Assembly (NCBI RefSeq): GCF_001431405.1
Contig: NZ_LDJL01000007.1
Span: 284,218-348,217 of the forward strand
Direction of reading: 5' to 3'
DNA from: Pseudoxanthomonas dokdonensis
Lineage (GTDB): Bacteria > Pseudomonadota > Gammaproteobacteria > Xanthomonadales > Xanthomonadaceae
Length of the DNA: 64,000 nt
Made by a program: the position numbers and the translations under genes
Notes under the pieces: model-generated
Told to the model about the DNA's origin: nothing
The model's input: the letters and a program-made list of their open reading frames with translations, nothing else
The model's database searches: none
Part shown: positions 1 through 6,883 of the stretch, one piece after another
How positions within the stretch are numbered: the stretch's first letter is position 1
Layout: every line of letters begins with the position of its first letter

Positions 1-1
1 C

Positions 2-1222
2 GACTCCAGCTTCAAGGTCTTCGCCAACGCCGGTCGTTACGCGCTGCCGCTGACGCCAAGCGTGGCCCTGCGTGGCGCCAGTGCCTCGTTCTTCACCCGC
101 CAGAACTACACCTTCACAGGTGTCGATCCGGTGACCGGGGCGCCGACCGGACTGACCCCGCGCAATGCCGCCGGTCCGGCCTTCATCAACGGCGAGGACG
201 GCAACAGCCACAACCCGGACACGATTGCCTCGAAGAACCTGGAACCTCAGTACCAGGACGAATACATCCTCGGCATGCAGGCGGCGTTGACCGACCACAT
301 GACCCTGGGTGCACGCGGCATCTACCGTGACCTCAAGCAGGCCATCGATGACAACTGCGATTACACCGCCATCACCGACTACGCCGACGAAAACGGTCTG
401 ACCGTCAACATCCCCAACCCCGGATTCCCGTACTGCCGCATGTTCAATCCGGGCCAGGATGCCGTGCTGGTCACCGACATCGAAGGCAATGGCGAGCTGA
501 CCACCATCACCGTGCCCGGTGACCGCCTGAGCCCACCGGCCAAGCGTACCTACACCGCGTTGGAGTTCTTCGTCGATGGCAGTTGGGACAAACTGTTCCT
601 GCAGGGTTCCTACACCTTCGCCAAGAGCAAGGGCAACACCGAAGGCGGCGTGAAGTCGGACATCGGCCAGGCCGATACCAACGTCACCCAGGATTTCGAT
701 TACATCGAACTCACCGAGAATACCTACGGCTACCTGCCCAACGATCGGCGCCACAGCCTGAAGCTGTTCGGCAACTACGATTTCAGTGAACAGTGGTCGA
801 TGGGTGCCAACCTGCTGGTGCAATCGGGACGGCCCAAGAACTGCATCGGCGTGCTGGATCGCGACCCCAATCGTGCGCCGGGCGACGGACCTAGCCTGCC
901 GGTGGCATTGGGCGGTACCTACAATCCGCATCCGTACCAGGCGGCCTTCTTCCGCTGCAACAACATCCCGGTGCCGCGTGGTACGGCCGGGCGGTTGCCG
1001 TGGACGACCACGTTGGACCTCAACGTGGCATGGCGTCCTTCGTTCGCCGAGGGCCTCCAGTTCAAGATGGATGTCTTCAATGTGTTCGATACCCAGGAAG
1101 TGACCTCGGTCAACGAAATCGCCGAAGACGGATCGACCGGCTTGCCGCAGGCCAACTACCTGGTGCCGACTTCGTACCAGGCCCCGCGCACCTTCCGTTT
1201 CATGGTCCAGTACGACTTCTGA
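2..1222 (+). CDS. TonB-dependent outer membrane receptor, C-terminal part (cut by window edge)
   Basis: The frame is open from the first bases of the window, so the gene begins upstream and only about 406 C-terminal residues are seen. They read as the outer half of a TonB-dependent receptor barrel: alternating amphipathic strands rich in aromatic residues and Gly/Asn/Asp loops (for example LFLQGSYTFAKSKG and LKLFGNYDF), ending in FRFMVQYDF with the terminal Phe typical of outer membrane barrels. Such receptors take up large substrates using TonB energy. The loops with paired Cys and the overall style suggest the Oar-like receptors (carboxypeptidase-regulatory N-domain) common in Xanthomonadaceae, but that domain lies outside the window. 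A strong terminator follows directly, separating it from the sulfotransferase genes. Confidence 0.88.
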   Translation, partial: DSSFKVFANAGRYALPLTPSVALRGASASFFTRQNYTFTGVDPVTGAPTGLTPRNAAGPAFINGEDGNSHNPDTIASKNLEPQYQDEYILGMQAALTDHMTLGARGIYRDLKQAIDDNCDYTAITDYADENGLTVNIPNPGFPYCRMFNPGQDAVLVTDIEGNGELTTITVPGDRLSPPAKRTYTALEFFVDGSWDKLFLQGSYTFAKSKGNTEGGVKSDIGQADTNVTQDFDYIELTENTYGYLPNDRRHSLKLFGNYDFSEQWSMGANLLVQSGRPKNCIGVLDRDPNRAPGDGPSLPVALGGTYNPHPYQAAFFRCNNIPVPRGTAGRLPWTTTLDLNVAWRPSFAEGLQFKMDVFNVFDTQEVTSVNEIAEDGSTGLPQANYLVPTSYQAPRTFRFMVQYDF

Positions 1223-1244
1223 CAACGCTGGTTCGCGTTATGCT

Positions 1245-1279
1245 GGAACGGTCGCCATTCGGCGGCCGTTCCTTTTTTT
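1245..1279 (+). terminator. Rho-independent terminator after the receptor gene
   Basis: A 12-bp stem (GGAACGGTCGCC with GGCGGCCGTTCC, one G-U pair) closes a 4-nt ATTC loop and is followed by seven T. It begins 22 bases after the receptor stop codon and ends 12 bases before the next start codon, so transcription of the sulfotransferases probably starts separately or depends on read-through. Confidence 0.9.
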
Positions 1280-1291
1280 ACGGGGCAGGGT

Positions 1292-2854
1292 GTGCAACAG
1301 GCAAGCCACTACTGGCAGCAGGCGGACGCGTTGGACAAGGCCGGCGATCACGCCGCGGCCCGCGATGCGTATGCAGCGGTGTTGGCCGGCGACGCCGACC
1401 ATGCCGCGGCCTGGTTGCGGCTGGGCCGGTTGGAGCGGATTGCCGACCATTATCGGCAGGCGGTGGACTGCGCGCTGCGGGCCGCCGACGCGGTGCGCAA
1501 CCGACAGGCCTGGCGTAATCTTTCCTTCGTGACCCTGCGGTTGCTGGAGCTGGACCAGCGCCAGCGGGCGACCGAACTGATCCGGCAGGCCGATTGGCAA
1601 CAGCCGGCGGTGCTGCAGCAGGCAGCGGTCCTGGCGCAGCACCTGTACCTGGCCGGTGAGTACCAAGTCTCGCTGGCGCTGATCGAGCTGGCGAATCGCC
1701 ATGTCGGGGCACATCATCTGCTCAGCTACGAACGTGGCAATGCGCTACGCGCCGTGGGCGACATGGATGGCGCCAGCCTGGCCTACGAACAGGCCATCGA
1801 CCTGCGGCCGGTTCACGCGCTTGCGCACTGGGCCTTGGCCAGCCACCGGCCCGCGCATTCACTGCAACGGATTGAACGGCTGCGGCAGGCATTGGCTGGC
1901 ACCCCCGAATCCAGCGAGGACAGCGCCTACCTGCAGTACGCGCTGTTCAAGGAATACGATGCCGCGGGCGCCCATGAACCAGCATGGACGGCGCTGGAGG
2001 CCGGAGCAGCCATCAAGCACAACCGTTTGATCCGGGACCCGGATCTGGAAGCGCGCAACTGCGAACGGCTGCGGCAGCTTGCATTGCCCGCGACCGACGA
2101 AGCGCGGCACACCAACGATCACGCGCTGACGCCAATCTTCATCGTTGGCATGCCGCGTACGGGTACCACCGTGCTTGAGCGCATTCTCGACAACCATCCG
2201 GGGGTGGTCAGCGCCGGCGAGCTCAACGATTTCAACTCGGCCGTATCCATGGCCGCGGATCATTTTTTCATCGGCGGTTTGTTGCAGCGCGACTGGCAGG
2301 TGCTTGAAACAGTCGATTGGCAACGCGTCGGTGAGCTGTACCTGCAACGCATCGCGCCATGGTCAAAAGCTGCACGCTTCGTGGTCGACAAGCACCCGGC
2401 TAACTTCTTCAATGCCGCCTGGATTGCCCGGGCATTGCCGCATGCAAAGATACTGTGCCTGCTGAAAGAGCCGATGGACGCCTGCTTCTCCAATCTCAAG
2501 GAGCTGTTTGCCGGAGATGCCTACAGCTATAGCTACGACCAGAGGTCGCTGGCGCAGCACTACCGGCAAGTGCGGACACTGGCTGGCCACTGGCAGCAGC
2601 GGATGCCGTCGCGTTTCAAGTGTGTTGGCTACAATGAACTGGTACGCGAACCGGCCACCATGGCGGCGGACATCGCCCGCTTCTGTGGTATTGAATATGA
2701 CCCCGGCAGCGTGCGCATCGAGCGTAACCACAGCCCGACGGCCACCGCCAGCAACTCACAGGTCAGGACCGCGATACATGATGCAAGCATTGATGCATGG
2801 AAAAGCTATGCGCAGCCTTTGCGGCCGCTGCAGACAGCACTGGCCGGAGATTGA
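1292..2854 (+). CDS. TPR-repeat sulfotransferase family protein (copy 1)
   Basis: A 520-residue protein with two parts. Residues 1 to about 270 are Ala/Leu-rich helical pairs of the tetratricopeptide type (for example ALRAVGDMDGASLAYEQAIDL). From about residue 280 comes a sulfotransferase domain with the 5'-phosphosulfate loop FIVGMPRTGTT (PRTGTT at 288-293) and a later PAPS-binding stretch around FVVDKHPANF and ILCLLKEPMD. It is expected to move sulfate from PAPS to an unidentified acceptor, possibly protein tyrosine or a polysaccharide. The start is GTG behind a weak purine-rich stretch. A paralogue follows 42 bases downstream. The combination is common beside Oar-like TonB receptors in Xanthomonadaceae. 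The acceptor cannot be read from sequence. Confidence 0.85.
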   Translation: MQQASHYWQQADALDKAGDHAAARDAYAAVLAGDADHAAAWLRLGRLERIADHYRQAVDCALRAADAVRNRQAWRNLSFVTLRLLELDQRQRATELIRQADWQQPAVLQQAAVLAQHLYLAGEYQVSLALIELANRHVGAHHLLSYERGNALRAVGDMDGASLAYEQAIDLRPVHALAHWALASHRPAHSLQRIERLRQALAGTPESSEDSAYLQYALFKEYDAAGAHEPAWTALEAGAAIKHNRLIRDPDLEARNCERLRQLALPATDEARHTNDHALTPIFIVGMPRTGTTVLERILDNHPGVVSAGELNDFNSAVSMAADHFFIGGLLQRDWQVLETVDWQRVGELYLQRIAPWSKAARFVVDKHPANFFNAAWIARALPHAKILCLLKEPMDACFSNLKELFAGDAYSYSYDQRSLAQHYRQVRTLAGHWQQRMPSRFKCVGYNELVREPATMAADIARFCGIEYDPGSVRIERNHSPTATASNSQVRTAIHDASIDAWKSYAQPLRPLQTALAGD

Positions 2855-2896
2855 TGGCGCACCGATGTCTGCATTGAAGCCAGGGCGCGGGCCGCG

Positions 2897-4501
2897 ATGA
2901 CCCCGGTGGCATCCGATGCCGGTCAATGGATGCGGCAAGCCGAACAGTACGCCAGCCTCCGGCAGTGGCCGGCGGCCATCCAGGCCTATCAGCAGGCGCT
3001 GGCGTTGCGTCCCGGTGATGCCAATCTGCATGTGCAGTTGTCGTACGTGCATTCGCTGGCCGGCCATTATCGGCTTGCCCACCAGCATGCACTGGCCGCC
3101 CATGCCGCGCGGCCAAGCGAACCGGCGGTGATCCGCGAACTGGTCGCCCGGCTGCGGACCTTCAACCAGCCATGGGCCATCCTGCAGACTCTTGAACGGC
3201 TGAAGCCGCTGGATCGCATGCCGATTCCCCTGCTGCTGGCATTCGCGACCCAGTTGAGCAACCTCAACGAGCAGGAACAGGCGCTGGCACTGCTCGATGA
3301 AGCCAAGCGCGCGGATCCGCTGTATCCGCCGACCCTGGTCGCGCGGGCACAGGTGCTGGTCTACCTGGGCCGGTTTGCGGCGGCCGAGCAGGATCTGCAG
3401 GCCTGCCTGCGGCGTGCCCCGGAAATCGCCCAGGCGTGGTGGCTGATCTCCAAGTTGCGCAGGCAAACGAACGAAGCCAACCACGTTGCCCGGTTGCAGT
3501 CGTTGCTGGCCGGCAATCCTGCCCGTCCCGGTGACGTGGAATTCCTGGAATACGCGCTGCACAAGGAGCTGGACGACCTCGGCGACCATGCCGGCGCGGC
3601 TGCGGCGCTGGAGCGCGCGTGCGAGGCCAAGCGGGCCCGGCTGGTCTACAGCAGCGAGGAATCACGTGCGCTGGTCGATGCCCTGATACGCATGCCAGCG
3701 GGCGACGCGACAGGGGCTGGCGGTGAGGCGCGAGAGGGTGGCGATGGCGCGAAGATCCCGATCTTCATCGTCGGCATGCATCGTTCCGGCACCACCCTGC
3801 TGGAGCAGCTGCTGGACGGCCATGACGACATCCGCGGGGTGGGCGAGCTGTACGACTTCACCACCCAGATGCGCTGGGCGACCGACCATCACTGCAAGGG
3901 AGTCATCGATGCCACCATCGTTGAGCGCGCAAGCGGCCTCGATTGGCCGGCCGTCGGTAGCGGCTACCTGCAGGGCATGCAGTGGCGGCTGGGTGGCGAA
4001 CGCTGCTTCACTGACAAACTGCCATCCAACTTCCTCAACATCGGCTTCATCTGCCAGGCCTTGCCGCAGGCCCGTATCCTGCACATGGTGCGCGACCCGG
4101 TCGAGGTCGCATTCTCCAATCTGCGCGAATTGTTTTCCGACGCCAATCCGTATTCCTATGACCAGGCCGAGCTGGCTGCGTTCCACCAGCAGTACCAGCG
4201 CCTGATGGCGCACTGGCATCAGCGTTGGCCGGGGCGCATCCTGGATGTGTCGTATCAGCGGCTGACCCGTGATACCGAGGCCGTACTGCGCGAGGTCTGC
4301 GATTTCTGCGGACTGCAGTTCCAGCCATCGATGCTGGCACTGCGGGAACGTTCGCGTGGCGTGGCGACTGCCAGCGCGGTGCAGGTGCGCGGCGAGGTGC
4401 ACGCACGCGACGTGCCGAAGTGGGCTCCCTATGCCGACTATCTGCAGCCCTTCATCCGGACGATGGCCAGCGCCGGGGCAGCGGACCGACGCGGGCTCTA
4501 A
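2897..4501 (+). CDS. TPR-repeat sulfotransferase family protein (copy 2)
   Basis: A 534-residue paralogue of the preceding protein with the same architecture: TPR-like helices in residues 5 to about 270 (for example AIQAYQQALALRPGD), then a sulfotransferase domain starting at FIVGMHRSGTT (HRSGTT at 295-300), with the PAPS-contact region around CFTDKLPSNFLNIGF and HMVRDPVEVAFSNLRELF. The two copies are clearly homologous but much diverged, so the duplication is old and the acceptors may differ. It starts at ATG 42 bases after copy 1, which points to one transcript. The enzyme lacks a signal peptide and should act in the cytoplasm. Confidence 0.85.
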   Translation: MTPVASDAGQWMRQAEQYASLRQWPAAIQAYQQALALRPGDANLHVQLSYVHSLAGHYRLAHQHALAAHAARPSEPAVIRELVARLRTFNQPWAILQTLERLKPLDRMPIPLLLAFATQLSNLNEQEQALALLDEAKRADPLYPPTLVARAQVLVYLGRFAAAEQDLQACLRRAPEIAQAWWLISKLRRQTNEANHVARLQSLLAGNPARPGDVEFLEYALHKELDDLGDHAGAAAALERACEAKRARLVYSSEESRALVDALIRMPAGDATGAGGEAREGGDGAKIPIFIVGMHRSGTTLLEQLLDGHDDIRGVGELYDFTTQMRWATDHHCKGVIDATIVERASGLDWPAVGSGYLQGMQWRLGGERCFTDKLPSNFLNIGFICQALPQARILHMVRDPVEVAFSNLRELFSDANPYSYDQAELAAFHQQYQRLMAHWHQRWPGRILDVSYQRLTRDTEAVLREVCDFCGLQFQPSMLALRERSRGVATASAVQVRGEVHARDVPKWAPYADYLQPFIRTMASAGAADRRGL

Positions 4502-4533
4502 ACCTTTTGCCCGTCGGGTTCATCCCAGTGGAT

Positions 4534-5139
4534 ATGCTGAATGTTGCCATGCACCCACCCATCCACTCCGCGCCGGTGACGGCGGTGCCGGTCGACGCCG
4601 CGGCCTTTGACGAACAGGCGTGGGTGAGTCGTGCCGCCGCCGGCGACGTACAGGCATTCGAAGCCTTGTACCGTCGTCACGTCGGCAGGGTCCATGGCGT
4701 GATCCAGCGCCTGACCGGCGGCCAGGGCGCGCGTGCCGAGGATCTGACCCAGGAAGCCTTCGTGCGTGCCTGGCAGGCGCTGCCACAGTTCCGGCAGGAG
4801 AGTGCATTTTCCACCTGGCTGCACCGGCTGGCGGTCAATACCGCATTGATGGAGTTGCGCAGCCGCAGGACACAACCGCAGCCCAGCGCCGACGAAGACG
4901 CGGTGGAGCGGCTTGAGGTGGCTGACTCAGCCGGCCATGTCACCGCATTGTCGATGGATCTTGAACGGGCCGTGGCAACCCTGCCGCCGAGGGCGCGCGC
5001 GGTGCTGGTGCTGCATGACGTGGAAGGCTGGAAACACGAAGAAATCGCCCGCGAGCTGGGCATGGCCGTCGGCAGCTCGAAGGCGCAACTGCATCGCGCG
5101 CGGCATCTGCTGCGCGAACGCTTGAGGACCGAACCATGA
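4534..5139 (+). CDS. ECF-type RNA polymerase sigma factor
   Basis: About 201 residues. Sigma region 2 is clear (AFEALYRRHVGRVHGVIQRL, then AEDLTQEAFVRAWQALPQF and FSTWLHRLAVNTALMELR), as is region 4 (LPPRARAVLVLHDVEGWKHEEIARELGMAVGSSKAQ-like helix-turn-helix near the C terminus). Region 3 is absent, as in extracytoplasmic-function sigma factors. It should direct RNA polymerase to a small envelope-stress regulon. Two in-frame ATG codons are possible, at 4534 (weak AGTGG upstream) and 4549 (no Shine-Dalgarno); I use the first. The stop codon overlaps the start of the next gene (ATGA), which encodes a one-pass membrane protein likely to control it. Confidence 0.87.
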   Translation: MLNVAMHPPIHSAPVTAVPVDAAAFDEQAWVSRAAAGDVQAFEALYRRHVGRVHGVIQRLTGGQGARAEDLTQEAFVRAWQALPQFRQESAFSTWLHRLAVNTALMELRSRRTQPQPSADEDAVERLEVADSAGHVTALSMDLERAVATLPPRARAVLVLHDVEGWKHEEIARELGMAVGSSKAQLHRARHLLRERLRTEP

Positions 5140-5606
5140 ATGACAAAGACGCCTCCCTGCATTGGCAACTGCGCGGTTTGCGCCGCGATGCTTCGCCCGG
5201 GCATGACCTGTGGCCGGCCATTGCCGGACGCATTGCCAGCTTGCCCCAGCAGCAGGCCGAGCCCGGCTTCCATCCGGTATCGCGCTGGTGGCCGATGGCC
5301 TTGGCTGCCTCTTTGCTGCTGGCCGTAGGCATGGTCTGGCAGGCCGGGCTGCTGCCATCGGCCACCGCACCGGGGGTCCAGCGCGAAGCGGCCTCGCTGA
5401 CCCGCGACTATCAGAGCGCGATGACCCAGCTGGACCAACGCCCGCCGCCGACCGAGCTGGCCGATTCCTTGAAAGCCCTGGATGACAGCGCCTCCCAGAT
5501 CCGCGCGGCGCTGCGCCGCGATCCGCATTCCCGGTTGTTGCTGGAGCAGTTGCGCCGCACGTATACGCAGCGCATCAACCTGACCCAGCGCGCCATCATG
5601 AGTTGA
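5136..5606 (+). CDS. Small one-pass membrane protein, probable anti-sigma factor
   Basis: A 156-residue protein translationally coupled (ATGA) to the sigma gene. The N-terminal ~50 residues are soluble and should face the cytoplasm; one hydrophobic segment follows at about residues 50-70 (WWPMALAASLLLAVGMVWQAG), then a periplasmic helical part rich in charged residues and ending in repeated Arg/Leu helices. There is no zinc-binding HxxxCxxC motif, so it is not a ZAS-type anti-sigma factor. Its role as sigma partner is inferred from gene order and topology only. It could also be a heavy-metal-sensor-like periplasmic protein. Confidence 0.68.
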   Translation: MNDKDASLHWQLRGLRRDASPGHDLWPAIAGRIASLPQQQAEPGFHPVSRWWPMALAASLLLAVGMVWQAGLLPSATAPGVQREAASLTRDYQSAMTQLDQRPPPTELADSLKALDDSASQIRAALRRDPHSRLLLEQLRRTYTQRINLTQRAIMS

Positions 5607-5617
5607 GGAGAAATACC

Positions 5618-6514
5618 ATGTTCCGTTTTTCACCGCTTTGCATCGCGCTGCTGCTGTCGACCAGCGTCACCGCCTACGCCCAGACCGCGATTGACCAGAG
5701 TCATCCGCTGGCGGCGGACGGACGGCTGGACATCAACAACGTCAAGGGCAGCATCCAGGTCACCGCCTGGGACCGTAACGAGGTCAAGATTTCCGGCACC
5801 CTGGGGCAGGGGGTGGAGAAGCTGTCGGTGGAAGGATCTCCCGAGCATCTGGAAATCCGCGTGGTCTACCCGCGCGGCAGTGGCTGGGGTGGATCCCACG
5901 GCGGACCGACCGATCTCAAGCTGATGGTACCGCTGCGTGCCGAACTGGACGTGGAGTCGGTATCGGCTGACGTCGATGTCACCGGCGTGGCGCCCAGGCA
6001 GATCAGCATTGAAAGCGTCAGTGGCGCGATCACCGCCATCGGCGCACCACAGCGTGCCGATCTGCAGAGCGTCAGCGGTGACATCAGCGCCACGCTCAAC
6101 AGCCGCGATGTCGATCTGCAGACAGTCAGTGGCCGACTGGATCTGCGCGGTCGCCTGAGCGGTGATGTCAGTGCCGAAACCGTATCGGGTGACATCAATG
6201 TCGCCGTCAACGGCGAACAGGTGACCGATCTGTCGACCAACACGGTCAGCGGTGACGCCGAAGTCCACACCGATCTGGCCAGCAAGGGCGAGATACACAT
6301 GGAAAGCGTCAGCGGCAACCTGCTGCTGGTGGTGCCCAGGACCCTGTCGGCGCGAGTCAGCGGTGAGTCCTTCAGCGGTGATCTGAAAGCACCGGGGGTG
6401 ACCATCAAGAAGGAACGCGGCCCGGGTTCCAGCTTCAGCACCCGCTATGGCGCCGCCGATGGCGAAGTTACCCTTGAAACCTTTTCCGGCGATGCAGAGC
6501 TGCGTCTGCAGTGA
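5618..6514 (+). CDS. DUF4097-family beta-strand repeat protein, exported
   Basis: A 298-residue protein with a Sec signal peptide (FRFSPLCIALLLSTSVTAYAQ, cleavage near residue 21). The body is a right-handed, beta-rich repeat with a regular SVSGD / TVSGD motif every ~20 residues (for example IESVSGAI, LQSVSGDI, LQTVSGRL, AETVSGDI, NTVSGDAE, MESVSGNL), which is the signature of the DUF4097 adhesin-like fold. The start is chosen at ATG 5618 because a clear GAGGAG Shine-Dalgarno lies seven bases upstream. It is the third gene of the sigma/anti-sigma operon and is probably the envelope output of, or an accessory to, that stress system. The molecular role is unknown. Confidence 0.83.
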   Translation: MFRFSPLCIALLLSTSVTAYAQTAIDQSHPLAADGRLDINNVKGSIQVTAWDRNEVKISGTLGQGVEKLSVEGSPEHLEIRVVYPRGSGWGGSHGGPTDLKLMVPLRAELDVESVSADVDVTGVAPRQISIESVSGAITAIGAPQRADLQSVSGDISATLNSRDVDLQTVSGRLDLRGRLSGDVSAETVSGDINVAVNGEQVTDLSTNTVSGDAEVHTDLASKGEIHMESVSGNLLLVVPRTLSARVSGESFSGDLKAPGVTIKKERGPGSSFSTRYGAADGEVTLETFSGDAELRLQ

Positions 6515-6883
6515 GGACACGACATGGCGTTCGAGTGACGACACGTCGCTTGGTCGTGGCCCTCGAATGACGCCCGACCAGCGCCACAAGCGACGCCGAT
6601 GATCAGCTTCAATGCGATAGAAGGCCCCTGTTCAGTTACAGTCTGTGTCTCACAATGATGCCGAAATGCGCCCGGCGAGCCCGTTTTTTTGCCTGAAATC
6701 AGCTGTAAGTGACTGATGCTTCAGGGTGTTTTTGCTCTCACATAAATTTTCTGACTTTTCTCTCATTACTAGTAAAATTTGCGTTATCCTTCGGGCACCA
6801 GCCGCAAACGTAACGTGCGTCTGAACCATTGGCCTGGGTATTGCCCGGCTTAACTGTGAAATTTTGGAGAGAGAGAGCCTCTA
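6515..6883. other. 369-bp gene-free stretch before the second TonB receptor
   Basis: No gene is visible. The first 60 bases after the stop contain an imperfect long hairpin (GGCGTTCGAG near 6525 against CTCGAATGACGCC near 6563). The last 150 bases are strikingly AT-rich for this genome and carry the promoter listed separately. A T7 run near 6684 is not preceded by a convincing stem. Confidence 0.5.
6751..6778 (+). promoter_or_regulatory. Probable sigma-70 promoter of the TonB receptor gene
   Basis: CTGACT (6751-6756) and TAAAAT (6773-6778) are separated by 16 bases in an AT-rich island. The -10 matches five of six consensus bases and the -35 four of six. The start codon lies 105 bases downstream, leaving a ~100-nt leader that ends in the purine run GAGAGAGAG. 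Confidence 0.5.
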
